The position numbers and the translations under genes were made by a program. Positions 51,609-60,860 of a DNA stretch of 64,000 nucleotides are shown here, one piece after another. The stretch is from Thiohalorhabdus sp. Cl-TMA (GTDB lineage Bacteria; Pseudomonadota; Gammaproteobacteria; Thiohalorhabdales; Thiohalorhabdaceae). Numbering within the stretch: position 1 is the stretch's first letter; each line of letters begins with the position of its first letter. The notes below the pieces were generated by a model. That model had not been told where the DNA came from. It searched no databases and saw only the letters and a list, made by a program, of their open reading frames with translations. The DNA lies in contig NZ_JBGUAW010000011.1 of the NCBI RefSeq assembly GCF_041821045.1, positions 90,731 through 154,730 of the forward strand, in the 5' to 3' direction.

Positions 51609-53432
51609 GTGATCGGCAGTGCTGGACGTTTGATCGAGGCGGGCGTGACGCCGGCGCGGTGGTCCGCCCCCGGTGCCGCCCTGCGCGGCTTCCTGCTGAT
51701 CGTAGCGCTGTTGCACCCGCTCCCGGTGCCCGCCCAGGACGCGCCTGCCCCGCTGCCGACGATCCCCATCGATGACCTCACCTCGCGCACCCTGCGCGCG
51801 CCCGCGGAGCTCCAGGTGGCCCCCGGAAGCACGGCGCTCGATCAGCTCCCGACGGCGGATTTCCGACCGCTCACCAGCGGGCAGGCCAACCGCGGCATTA
51901 CCGGCCAGGACCACTGGGTCCGGGTACGCCTGTCGAACGCGAACGGGACCGAGCCCCAATCCTGGGTGCTGCACCACGAGACCAGCTACCTCGACCGGCT
52001 GACCATCCACTACGCCGACAACGGCGGGCCCCTGCAGCGGGTGTCCCTGTCCGACCGGGCCCCGTTCGAGGCACGCCCCGTGAATTACCGCACGCTGGCC
52101 CTCCCACACACCACGCCGGCCGGCGGCCATACCGACCTGTACGTGCACCTGGGCTTCGACAAGGCCGATTCGCTCACCCTCAATCTGCGGCTGACCCGGG
52201 CGGACCTGTTCCACGACGCATCGCGCCGCGAGAACCTCGTCTACGGCGCGTACTTCGGGGCGATGGGGATGTTCCTGCTGATCGCCTTCATCGGCTCGGT
52301 AATCCTGCGCGAGTCGGTGTATCTGCACTACGCCGCGTTCCTCGGCGTGAGCATGGCGATGTGGGCCATGCTCAACGGCTTCGCCTACCAGTACCTGTGG
52401 CCGGATTCGGTGTACTGGCACAACGAAGGCTTCCACATCGTCTTTCTGCTCATGGCGATCACCGCGCTGCAGTTCTCGCGCGGATTCCTCAAGACGCCCC
52501 GCTACTTCCCCCGGGTGAACCGGGCCCTGGTAGCCGCCCAGTGGGTTTTCGCGGCCGGCATCGTGCTGCGTTTGGCCGGCGTGTACGTCCCGGTGCTGGT
52601 GCTGTCCTACCTTGGGCTCACGCAGCTGGTGCTGCTATCCGTACTCGGACTGATGGCCTACCGGCGGGGCATGCGCTACGCGCGCTGGTACAGCGTCGCA
52701 TGGCTGGTCTATGGCGTCGGCCTCGCATTCAGCGTGATCAGCGCCGGAAGCGGCTTTTTGGAATGGGGGATGAAACCGCTGGACTTCGCCCAGGCCGGCG
52801 GGGTGCTGGAGTCCGCCTGCCTGCTCATAGCACTCGGCGAACGGCTGGTGGGCTGGGATCGCGCCCGGCGCCGGGCCATCGCCATCGCCAACCAGGACCC
52901 GCTCACCGGCCTCGGCAACCGCCGGGCCCTGGAGGAGGCCTTCGACCGGCTCGAGGAACGGGTTCAGACCACGGGGGTCCCCGTCTTCCTCGCGTTCATC
53001 GATCTGGACCACTTCAAGGCCATCAACGACGAGCACGGCCACGACGCCGGCGACGCGGTGCTGATCCACCTCGCCCGGATACTGCGCAACGCCTGCCGCC
53101 CGGAGGATATCTGCATCCGCTACGGCGGCGAGGAGCTCGCCCTCCTGCTCCAGGTGCCGCACCAGGAGCAGGCCATGGAGGTCACCGAGCGCATCCGCCA
53201 GCGCTTCGCCCGCGAGTCCACCCGCTTCGAGGGCACCGAGATCCGGCACACCCTGACCGCGGGCATCGCCCTGGCGCTGGCCAGGGACCGGGAGCCGGAC
53301 CGCGCGGAGGCCATCCGCCGGGCCGATAGGGCGCTGTACGAAGGCAAGCGATGCGGGCGCAACCGGTGCACCGCCCACCTACCGGAGGAGCAAGCCGACG
53401 CAGCGCCGAGCCTGCAGGGCGAGGGCACGTAG
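51609..53432 (+). CDS. Diguanylate cyclase with 7TM-DISM sensor
   Basis: This 607-residue protein starts at GTG. It has a signal-like first helix, a periplasmic 7TMR-DISM extracellular domain (about 45-195), seven membrane helices (about 210-400) and a C-terminal GGDEF domain. The active-site loop is GGEEL (from residue 506) and the substrate region FIDLDHFKAINDEHGHDAGD is intact, so it should make cyclic-di-GMP. An inhibitory RxxD site was not seen. Confidence 0.92.
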   Translation: MIGSAGRLIEAGVTPARWSAPGAALRGFLLIVALLHPLPVPAQDAPAPLPTIPIDDLTSRTLRAPAELQVAPGSTALDQLPTADFRPLTSGQANRGITGQDHWVRVRLSNANGTEPQSWVLHHETSYLDRLTIHYADNGGPLQRVSLSDRAPFEARPVNYRTLALPHTTPAGGHTDLYVHLGFDKADSLTLNLRLTRADLFHDASRRENLVYGAYFGAMGMFLLIAFIGSVILRESVYLHYAAFLGVSMAMWAMLNGFAYQYLWPDSVYWHNEGFHIVFLLMAITALQFSRGFLKTPRYFPRVNRALVAAQWVFAAGIVLRLAGVYVPVLVLSYLGLTQLVLLSVLGLMAYRRGMRYARWYSVAWLVYGVGLAFSVISAGSGFLEWGMKPLDFAQAGGVLESACLLIALGERLVGWDRARRRAIAIANQDPLTGLGNRRALEEAFDRLEERVQTTGVPVFLAFIDLDHFKAINDEHGHDAGDAVLIHLARILRNACRPEDICIRYGGEELALLLQVPHQEQAMEVTERIRQRFARESTRFEGTEIRHTLTAGIALALARDREPDRAEAIRRADRALYEGKRCGRNRCTAHLPEEQADAAPSLQGEGT

Positions 53433-53454
53433 CCTTCGGGGGCATTCCCACCTG

Positions 53455-53766
53455 TCACCCCGGCGGGATCAACTCCTCCATATCCACCGCCAAGGCCTCG
53501 GCCGGGGTGCGCATGAAGCGCAGGGAGCCCGATTTCTTGCCGGCCTCAAGCTGGGAGATCCAGGACTTACCCACCCCCGAAGCTTACGCCAGATCTTCCT
53601 GGGTTAGCCCTCGGTTCTCCCGCTATACCCGCACCGGATGCTCTTCGGCACTGAGCAGGCGATGCGCCACCTCTAGCGGTACCGTCTCGTCCGCACCCGG
53701 CGCCAGTTCGGCCATGGCTTGATCGAAGGCCTGAATATCCTTTGCTTCCTGGGGTATTCGGCTCAT
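53455..53766 (-). pseudogene. XRE-family antitoxin-like regulator with two in-frame stops
   Basis: The frame starts ATG 53766, overlapping the Doc stop, and reads SRIPQEAKDIQAFDQAMAEL to EEHPVRV, then TAG (53623-53625), RENRGLTQEDLA, TAA (53584-53586), ASGVGKSWISQLEAGKK and on to TGA at 53455. The middle is an XRE helix-turn-helix. Trp (TGG) and Gln or Glu were probably lost to stops. Both lesions lie in one otherwise clean frame of 103 codons. Confidence 0.8.
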
Positions 53767-54149
53767 AGAGCCTCCAGGGAATGGCGGATCCAGGGGAATA
53801 GTACCTCAAAGGGCCTATCCTCCCCTTCAAGAGCGGCAATGATGGTGTCGTAACCTTCCTGGGTTTCTACTGCTAAGCGCCAGCCATTCATGCGTAAGAA
53901 GGTATCGGTACCGAAAAACGCCACGCGCTTGTTGCCGTCCGTGAATGGATGGTTGACCAATAGGGACTCGAACAAGGCCGCCGCCATTTCCGAAAGATCC
54001 GCGTAATAGCCCGTTTGCGGACGGAACAGGGCACTCTCCAGCGCCCCCGCATCGGCCAGTTCCCCTCCCCCGCCGAAGGCCTCCACTACCCGCTCATGGA
54101 TGGCCACGGTTTCGTCCATGGAGAGGAACCGTACCCGTTCATTCGGCAA
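53763..54149 (-). CDS. doc: Doc-type Fic-fold toxin
   Basis: This 128-residue toxin has the Doc motif HPFTDGNKR and the N-terminal RFLSMDETVAIHERVVEAFGG pattern. Doc phosphorylates EF-Tu in the P1 system. TTG 54149 starts inside the antitoxin end and gives the normal Doc length; an ATG 10 codons later would cut into the conserved start. The stop overlaps the start of the broken XRE gene by ATGA. Confidence 0.87.
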   Translation of the reverse strand: MPNERVRFLSMDETVAIHERVVEAFGGGGELADAGALESALFRPQTGYYADLSEMAAALFESLLVNHPFTDGNKRVAFFGTDTFLRMNGWRLAVETQEGYDTIIAALEGEDRPFEVLFPWIRHSLEAL

Positions 54150-54351
54150 GCCGCCGCCCCAGCTCGTCATTCTCCCGCATGGACGCTTCAAGGTGGTCCA
54201 TTACTTCTGGACGGATGCGGTGCTTGCGCACGTAATCGCGGATCGCCTCCGTCAGCAGGCCGGATAGGCTACGGTCCGTCTCCTCCGCCAAGGCGTGCAG
54301 ATCCGCCCACACCTCTTCTTCCACCTTCGAGCTAATCTTGATGGCACTCAT
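54139..54351 (-). CDS. Ribbon-helix-helix antitoxin of the Doc module
   Basis: This 70-residue protein (MSAIKISSKVEEEVWADLHA onward) has a strand-helix-helix DNA-binding front and an acidic C-terminal tail (ENDELGRRLAE) that probably docks on the toxin. It replaces the usual Phd fold as partner of Doc. It overlaps the toxin gene by 11 bases. Confidence 0.82.
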   Translation of the reverse strand: MSAIKISSKVEEEVWADLHALAEETDRSLSGLLTEAIRDYVRKHRIRPEVMDHLEASMRENDELGRRLAE

Positions 54352-54641
54352 GGGCTCCCCCGGTATTGAACAGACAAATCAAGACTAATCCTGACGCCTA
54401 GCTTGGGCAAGCATCCGGGCCTTGCGTTCCGCCCCATTTCGGAGCCCACCCCTTAGGGCGAACCCGCGGCCTCCCCCGCCGTATTGAAAATTCCGCATAA
54501 CCGGTCCATAGATATGTAATAACCCGCCTGATCCGGGCCCGGATTCCGGGAGGTTGCGGCCGGGAGGCCGCTCCTACAGATCCTGATCATGCTTGGCGTT
54601 TCTTTTTGGGCGGGAGCCGCCCCCTGCTTGGTATTCCGTAT

Positions 54642-56984
54642 GTGAAGACGCTGCCGCACCACCGGCCCACCGCGCCGGAAAAACCGGTCTCCCGGGCCGC
54701 CCTCCCCGACCAGGAACGCGAGCCACGGGCCTCCCCGGGCCGCGGATCGGTCTTCATCGTCATGGACGAGGCGGAGGTGGTGGGCGAGCTGCGGAGCCTG
54801 CTCGCCGAGGACGGCTACGCGGTGGCGACCGCCGGCAGCGGCCCGGACCTCCTCCCCACCATCACCGCCGCCGCCCCCAACGTGGTCCTGCTGTGCGCCC
54901 ACCTGGAGCGCGCCAGCCCCTTCGACCTCCTCGACACCATCAAGGCCAATCCCCCCACCCGCGACGTGCCGGTGCTGTTCGTCACCACCGAGGACGACGC
55001 CGAGACCCGGGTGAAGAGCCTGCAGGCCGGCGACGATCTGGTCCTGCACCCCCTCGACGAGCGCGAGGTGCTGGCGCGCATCGAGCGCCAGGTGACCGTC
55101 TCCAAGGTGCGCATGGCGCTGCGCGAGTCGGAGGCGAAGTTCCGCTCCGTGATGGAGTCGGCCATCGACGCCATCATCTCCGGCGACGTGTCGGGCCGCA
55201 TCCGCTCCTGGAACCTGGCCGCCTCCGGGCTGTTCGGCTACACGGAGGAGGAGGTCATCGGCCGGCCCATCGAGATCATCATCCCCGAGCGCTTCCGCGA
55301 GGCCCACCGCCAGGGCATGGCCCGCGTCAGCTCCGGCGGGCCGAGCCACGTCATCGGCAAGACCGTGGAGCTGGCGGCGCTGCGCAAGGACGGCAGCGAG
55401 TTCCCGGTGGAGCTGTCGCTGGCCACCTGGTTCCTCGACGACAACCGCTTCTACACCGGCATCCTCCGCGACATCAGCGAGCGCAAGCAGGCCGAGCAGA
55501 AGTTCCGCTCCGTCACCGAATCCGCCATCGACGCCATCATCTCCGCCGACCACACCGGCTGCATCATCACCTGGAACAAGGCCGCCACCAACATCCTCGG
55601 CTTCACCGAGGAAGAGGCCGTCGGCCAGCGCCTGGAGATGATCATCCCCGAGCGCTTCCACGAGGCCCACCGCAACGGCATGGCCCGCTTCACCCGGACC
55701 GGCGAGGCCCACGTCATCGGCAGGACCGTGGAGCTGGCCGCGCGCACCAAGTCCGGCGCCGAGGTGCCCATCGAGCTGTCGCTGTCCACCTGGACGGTGC
55801 GCGACGAGCGCTACTTCACCGGCATCATCCGCGACATCGGTGAGCGCAAGCGGGCCGAGGAGGCCCTGCGCAAAAGCGAGCAGGCGCTGCGCGAGAAGAC
55901 CGTGGAGATGGAGCAGAAGAACGCCGAGCTGGAGGAGACGCTGCGCAAGCTCAACGAGATGCACGACCAGCTCATCATCCAGGAGAAGATGGCCTCCCTC
56001 GGCAAGCTGAGCGCCGGCATGGCCCACGAGCTGAACAACCCGGCCGCCGCCGCCCAGCGCGGTGCCGACCAGCTCCGGACCGCCTTCGAGGGCTGGCAGA
56101 ACCTCCAGCTGCGCATGCGCGACCTCGCCCTCGATGAGGGGCAGCGCGAACAGGTGGCCGAGCTGGACGAGCTCGCCAAGCAGCGCGCCCGCATCCCCGC
56201 CCAGCTCTCTGCGCTCACCCGCAGCGACCGCGAGGCCGCCGTGGAGGACTGGCTACTCGACCGCGGCCTGACACCCGACGGCGACCTGCCGTCCGCGCTG
56301 GTGAGCCTCGGCCTCGACGTCCCCGACATCGAGGCCCTCGCCCGGGTCTTCGACGCCGACCAGCTTCCCGTGGTCCTCGACTGGCTGGGCTTCAAGTACG
56401 CCATCTACTCCCTGGTGGGCGAGATCGGCCTGTCCACCGGGCGCATCGTCTCGCTGGTGAAGGCCCTGAAGACCTACACCTACATGGACCAGGCCCCCGT
56501 GCAGTCCGTGGACGTGCGCGAGGGCCTGGAGAACACCCTGATCATCCTCCACAACAAGCTGAAGCGCGGCGTCACGGTGGTCCGCGACTACGCCGCGGAC
56601 CTGCCGGTGATCGAGGCCTACGCCAGCGAGCTGAACCAGGTGTGGACCAACCTCATCGACAACGCCGTGGACGCCATGCAAGGCAGCGGCACGCTCACCG
56701 TCCGGGCGCGCCGCGAGGGCCGCTGGGTGGTGGTGGAGGTGGAGGACGACGGACCCGGCATCCCCCGGGAGCACCAGTCCAAGATCTTCGATCCCTTCTT
56801 CACCACCAAGGGCCCCGGCCAGGGCACGGGGCTGGGGCTGAACATCAGCCGCAACCTCATCGTGCAGAAGCACCAGGGACATATGCACGTGCGCTCGGAG
56901 CCGGGGCACACGTGCTTTTCGGTCTGGCTGCCCATGGACCTCCATCCCGGCGAGCCGACCCAGCAGCAGAAGCGAGACGAATAA
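54642..56984 (+). CDS. PAS-PAS sensor histidine kinase with degenerate receiver
   Basis: This protein of about 780 residues has an N-terminal receiver-like domain whose phosphoacceptor position reads VVLLCAHLERA (Cys where Asp is expected), two near-duplicate PAS domains (about 160-285 and 285-410), a coiled coil, a HisKA helix with His462 (MAHELNNP) and an ATPase with N-box LIDNAVDAM and G-boxes DDGPGIP, GTGLGLNIS. About 110 residues are inserted between the two dimerisation helices. Start is uncertain: GTG 54642, TTG 54606 or ATG 54762. It overlaps the next gene by one base. Confidence 0.88.
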   Translation: MKTLPHHRPTAPEKPVSRAALPDQEREPRASPGRGSVFIVMDEAEVVGELRSLLAEDGYAVATAGSGPDLLPTITAAAPNVVLLCAHLERASPFDLLDTIKANPPTRDVPVLFVTTEDDAETRVKSLQAGDDLVLHPLDEREVLARIERQVTVSKVRMALRESEAKFRSVMESAIDAIISGDVSGRIRSWNLAASGLFGYTEEEVIGRPIEIIIPERFREAHRQGMARVSSGGPSHVIGKTVELAALRKDGSEFPVELSLATWFLDDNRFYTGILRDISERKQAEQKFRSVTESAIDAIISADHTGCIITWNKAATNILGFTEEEAVGQRLEMIIPERFHEAHRNGMARFTRTGEAHVIGRTVELAARTKSGAEVPIELSLSTWTVRDERYFTGIIRDIGERKRAEEALRKSEQALREKTVEMEQKNAELEETLRKLNEMHDQLIIQEKMASLGKLSAGMAHELNNPAAAAQRGADQLRTAFEGWQNLQLRMRDLALDEGQREQVAELDELAKQRARIPAQLSALTRSDREAAVEDWLLDRGLTPDGDLPSALVSLGLDVPDIEALARVFDADQLPVVLDWLGFKYAIYSLVGEIGLSTGRIVSLVKALKTYTYMDQAPVQSVDVREGLENTLIILHNKLKRGVTVVRDYAADLPVIEAYASELNQVWTNLIDNAVDAMQGSGTLTVRARREGRWVVVEVEDDGPGIPREHQSKIFDPFFTTKGPGQGTGLGLNISRNLIVQKHQGHMHVRSEPGHTCFSVWLPMDLHPGEPTQQQKRDE

Positions 56985-58645
56985 TGGCCAAGCCCATCAT
57001 CATGACCATCGATGACGAACTGCACGTCTTGAACGCCGTGGCGCGCGACCTGCAGGCCCACTACCGCAAGGACTTCCGCATCGTGAAGGTGGGCTCCGGC
57101 GAGGAGGCCTGGGAGACGGTGCAGGAGTTCAAGCGCCGCAACGACCCCATCGCCCTGTTCCTGGTGGACCAGCGCATGCCGGCCATGAGCGGCACGGAGT
57201 TCCTGGAAGAGGCCATCAAGCTCTACCCGGAGACCAAGAAGGTCCTGCTCACCGCCTACGCCGACACCGACGCCGCCATCGCCAGCATCAATGCCGTGGG
57301 CCTGGACTACTACCTCATGAAGCCCTGGGACCCGCCGGAGGAGCGCCTCTACCCGGTCCTCGACGAGCTGCTGGACGACTGGTTCGCCAGCGTCCCCCTG
57401 CCCTACGAGGGCATCCGCGTGGCCGGCACCCAGTGGTCGCCGCACTCCCACGACATCAAGGAGTTCTTCGCCCGCTGCCAGATCCCCTACCAGTGGCTGG
57501 ACATCGAGCGGGACAGCCAGGCCAAGGAGCTGGTGACCGCCACTGCCGGGGCGCACCCGCGCCTGCCCATGCTGTTCTTCCCCGACGGCTCCACGCTCAT
57601 GGACCCGGACCGCGCCACGCTGGCCGACAAGGTGGGCATGAAGACCCACGCCCAGCAGCCCTTCTACGACCTGGTCATCATCGGCGCCGGCCCGGCGGGC
57701 CTGGCCGGGGCGGTCTACGGCGCCTCCGAGGGGCTGCGCACCATCCTCATCGAGCGCGAGGCCGCCGGCGGCCAGGCGGGCACCAGCGCCCGCATCGAGA
57801 ACTACCTGGGCTTCCCGCAGGGCATCAGCGGCGCCGACCTCACCCGCCGCGCCACCACCCAGGCCAAGCGCCTCGGCGCCGAGCTGGTCACCGCCCTGGA
57901 GGTCACCGACGTGCGCGCCGAGGACCCCTACCGTTACGTGACCCTCTCCGACGGCACGGAGCTGAGCTGCCACGCCCTGCTGCTCACCACCGGCGTGCAG
58001 GTGCGCCGGCTGCCGGTGCCGGGCATCGAGAAGTTCGAGGGGGGCTCGGTGTACTACGGCGCGGCGGCCAGCGAGGCCGCCTACTACCAGGGCAAGAAGG
58101 TGTTCGTGGTGGGCAGCGGCAACTCCGCCGGCCAGGGGGCGATGTTTTTGTCCCGCTTCGCCAGCCAGGTGGGCATCCTGGTGCGCGGCGACTCGCTCAA
58201 GGCCACCATGTCCGCCTACCTCGTCGACCAGATCCACGGCACCGAGAACATCGCCGTGCTGGCCAACACCGAGGTCACCGGCGTGGAGGGCGGCGAGCGC
58301 CTGGAGGGCGTGACCCTGACCAACAACGTCACGAAGGAGCGCGAGACCGTGTCCGCCGACGCCCTGTTCATCTTCATCGGCGCCGTGCCAGCCACCGGCA
58401 TGGTCGGCGACTTGGTGGCGCGGGACAAGGCGGGCTTCATCTTCACCGGCCCTGACCTCAAGCAGGACGGCCAGCGGCCCAAGGGCTGGCACCTAAACCG
58501 CGACCCCTTCCTGCTGGAGACCAGCGTCCCCGGCATCTTCGCCGCCGGCGACGTGCGCCACGGGGTGATCCGGCGGGTGGCCTCGGCGGTGGGTCAGGGG
58601 GCGGTGGCGGTGAGCCTGATTCATAAGTATTTGGAGACGGTCTGA
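56984..58645 (+). CDS. Fused response regulator/thioredoxin-reductase-like flavoprotein
   Basis: This 553-residue protein has an intact receiver (acidic IDDE, Asp62 in LVDQRMP, Thr in LLTAYAD, Lys in LMKPWDP), a linker of about 120 residues, then a thioredoxin-reductase-like FAD/NAD domain: IIGAGPAGLAGAVYGASEG, VVGSGNSAGQGAMFLS and GIFAAGDVRHG. The redox Cys pair (CxxC) of true reductases is missing; that loop reads YYGAAASEAAYY (about residue 356). It may be an NAD(P)H oxidase or electron carrier switched by phosphorylation. It is paired with the kinase just upstream (TAATG overlap). Confidence 0.93.
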   Translation: MAKPIIMTIDDELHVLNAVARDLQAHYRKDFRIVKVGSGEEAWETVQEFKRRNDPIALFLVDQRMPAMSGTEFLEEAIKLYPETKKVLLTAYADTDAAIASINAVGLDYYLMKPWDPPEERLYPVLDELLDDWFASVPLPYEGIRVAGTQWSPHSHDIKEFFARCQIPYQWLDIERDSQAKELVTATAGAHPRLPMLFFPDGSTLMDPDRATLADKVGMKTHAQQPFYDLVIIGAGPAGLAGAVYGASEGLRTILIEREAAGGQAGTSARIENYLGFPQGISGADLTRRATTQAKRLGAELVTALEVTDVRAEDPYRYVTLSDGTELSCHALLLTTGVQVRRLPVPGIEKFEGGSVYYGAAASEAAYYQGKKVFVVGSGNSAGQGAMFLSRFASQVGILVRGDSLKATMSAYLVDQIHGTENIAVLANTEVTGVEGGERLEGVTLTNNVTKERETVSADALFIFIGAVPATGMVGDLVARDKAGFIFTGPDLKQDGQRPKGWHLNRDPFLLETSVPGIFAAGDVRHGVIRRVASAVGQGAVAVSLIHKYLETV

Positions 58646-58781
58646 CCCGCCCCGCGCGGAATCAGGCCTGGAGCCCATTTACGGGTCCGGGCTCCCTTCC
58701 CGCCTGCCTCCCCCGCGGGGTACTTTGCCAAGAGAGCGGGTCCTAAACGGACTCGCCCCTTGCGCCAGGAGGATGTGCACC

Positions 58782-59526
58782 ATGGTTACTGACGGCCAGA
58801 CCGGCACCCGGATCGACGAGGTCGGCCGCGAGATCTACCGCATCAGCACGCCCATTTCTGCCGAGGCTATGCCGCCCCACGGCTTCAGCTTCAACCGCTA
58901 CCTGATCAACGACGACGAACCGATGCTGTTCCATGCCGGGTTGCGCAAGCTGTTCCCCCTTTCCCGGGATGCCATCGCCGCCGTGATTCCCCCGGAAAAG
59001 CTGCGCTACATCGGCATCTCGCACATGGAAGCGGACGAGGTCGGCGCCCTCAACGAGCTGCTCGCCATCGCCCCCCCACGCCGAGCCCGTGTGCGGCAAG
59101 ATAGCGGCCATGGTCAACATCGACGACATCGCCGACCGCGGGCCGCGCGCCCTGGCGGACGGCGAAACCCTGGCCACCGGGCGGCGCACCTGGCAATGGC
59201 TCGACGCCCCGCAAATGCCCCACGGGTGGGATGCCGGCTACTTGTGCGATACCAGCGGCGATGCCCTGCTCTGCGGCGACCTGTTCACCCAGGGCGGCGC
59301 GGACACTCCGCCGTTGACGGAGTCCGACATCCTCGGCCCCAGCGAGGACTTCCGGAAAGGAATGGACTACTACTCCCATACCCGCAACGCCCCCGCCCTG
59401 ATGGAGAAGCTCGCCGCCACCGAGCCCAGGCTGCTCGCCTGCATGCACGGCAGCGCCTGGGCCGGCGATGGCGGCGCCCTGCTGCGGGCGCTTGGCCGGG
59501 AGCTGGAAGAGAGCGAAGCCGGTTGA
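58782..59526 (+). pseudogene. Metallo-beta-lactamase-fold (flavodiiron-like) protein, frameshifted
   Basis: The first 97 codons (from ATG 58782, AGGAGG upstream) include NRYLINDDEPMLFHAG and the metal motif HMEADEVGAL. Then a run of seven C (59071-59077) shifts the frame; with six, the product would read IAPHAEPVCGKIAAMVNIDD and continue to GDLFTQGG and CMHGSAW, giving about 247 residues. It may be a true pseudogene, a slippage-controlled gene or a read error. The redox-type MBL fold suits the reductase gene before it. Confidence 0.78.
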
Positions 59527-59575
59527 ACAACGCCTCCACCTCGAACCGCCCCGTGCTAGCAACACCGGCGCCACC

Positions 59576-59686
59576 GGCATCTTCGCCGCCGACCTGCGGC
59601 ACGGGGTGATCCGGCGGGTGGCCTCGGCGGTGGGTCAGGGAGCGGTGTCGGTGAGCTTGATTCACAAGTATTTGGGGACGGTTTGA
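59576..59686 (+). pseudogene. Duplicate 3' end of the thioredoxin-reductase-like gene
   Basis: These 111 bases match 58532-58645 at about nine in ten positions and code the same ending (GIFAADLRHGVIRRVASAVG to HKYLGTV, stop). Most differences are silent. It is the tail of a second, otherwise missing reductase gene, left after a duplication or recombination. Confidence 0.88.
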
Positions 59687-59748
59687 GCCACGACGTTGCC
59701 CCCGTCGCAGGAGCGAAAAGCAGGAGGAAAGGCCGGCTGGGGCGGCTG

Positions 59749-60207
59749 CTACGACCTCTCTCCCTGGGTCAGCTTCTGGTATATCCCCAAACTGATTACC
59801 AGCAGAACAGAGGCAATCAGCAGGAAAGTCGGATACACCAGCAGACTGATATCCTTTTTGGCCGCCGAGAAGACGAAAACCAGCGCCTCCATAAGCATGG
59901 CAATGTTGATCACCACCAGGAACTTGATCAACGTGGTTCGCTGGCTTCCCGGCGTTTTTTGCTCCCTGGCGAGAAAGACCTCTTCCTCGACCAGGAATTT
60001 CGCCACGTCGAATACCGCCATGCCGATTACGACCAATGCGATGCCGTCGAGAAGAGAGGGGACAAACAATGCGGCGTCCCCCCAAGAAAGCCATACCTCG
60101 TAAATCGCTCCAGCCATCAGCAAGAGCGAAATCAAGCTGAGAAACAGGCTAATGAGGGCGTACACGCCCCGCCCAAGCTGTTCCGATACGTCCCTCGCCT
60201 TAACCAC
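59749..60207 (-). CDS. Small four-helix membrane protein
   Basis: This 152-residue protein (GTG start) has four hydrophobic segments (about 14-38, 46-66, 90-110, 120-143) with a charged middle loop KFLVEEEVFLAREQKTPG. It is similar in layout to small proteins of unknown role seen across proteobacteria. It lies downstream of, and is transcribed in the same direction as, the small lipoprotein gene at 60460. Confidence 0.75.
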   Translation of the reverse strand: MVKARDVSEQLGRGVYALISLFLSLISLLLMAGAIYEVWLSWGDAALFVPSLLDGIALVVIGMAVFDVAKFLVEEEVFLAREQKTPGSQRTTLIKFLVVINIAMLMEALVFVFSAAKKDISLLVYPTFLLIASVLLVISLGIYQKLTQGERS

Positions 60208-60459
60208 AATTTTTCCTGTCTTCTGCTTGAATCCCGTTGGTTGGCCCTCCGGTTCGCTCCGGAGGGATGACGGAATCGCCTGTGCGCCCCTGCGGTAGCG
60301 GTCAGGGGGGGTACGATGGTATTAGCCGCCGAGGCCGCAGGGTATTTCGGTGCGTCGGCCAATGGTGAACCCCGCGGAAATCTCCGCCAAGGCCCGCTGT
60401 CCATGCCGGGCCACGCCCGGGTCTGCGGACGGTCGGGCGGAGCAATCAAAATGGCTTCC

Positions 60460-60621
60460 TTATTTCCCGTCCATCGTCTCCTGTATATGGTGGGTATGGC
60501 CGTGGTCCCGATGACCACCGCCCCGATGATGATCCCATCCGGCGCACCCGCTCAGGACCACCGATACGGCCATCAAAGCGAGAAAGATCCGAGCGCTATA
60601 CCCTAGTCCATTTCGCGGCAT
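60460..60621 (-). CDS. Tiny histidine-rich lipoprotein
   Basis: This 53-residue protein has a lipoprotein signal (LALMAVSVVLSGC, lipobox LSGC) followed by a short tail of about 27 residues rich in His (WDHHRGGGHRDHGHTHHIQ). GGGAGGGAATC places the ATG at 60621. His-rich tails of this kind bind Ni, Zn or Cu; a metal buffer or sensor is plausible but not shown. It is too short for standard gene calls. Confidence 0.68.
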   Translation of the reverse strand: MPRNGLGYSARIFLALMAVSVVLSGCAGWDHHRGGGHRDHGHTHHIQETMDGK

Positions 60622-60860
60622 GATTCCCTCCCAATTCCCCTATTGCTGGGGCGACCCTTCCACCTTTGCCAGTTTTGCCCGGGCACTCAATCCCGTAATC
60701 CAATCCCCGAGCGCCCTACTTCCTTTCCGCAGTTTGCGGTCGGGCACGCCGGGTATAGGTTGATCGAATAACCGCTAGCACCGGGAAGGCGAGAGGCATG
60801 GACGGGAATTCGACCGTCCATTCATTCGGAGCAGCCGATAGGCTGCGGAGGGTAAGGGAG

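Noticed and set aside
36709..53625. Alternative genetic code reading TAA or TAG as amino acids
   Set aside because: Dozens of intact genes end properly at TAA or TAG; the internal stops are confined to genes that look decayed.
60316..60606. A 96-codon plus-strand frame over the His-rich lipoprotein gene
   Set aside because: It has no ribosome site and unnatural composition; the minus-strand lipoprotein with a strong site explains the region better.
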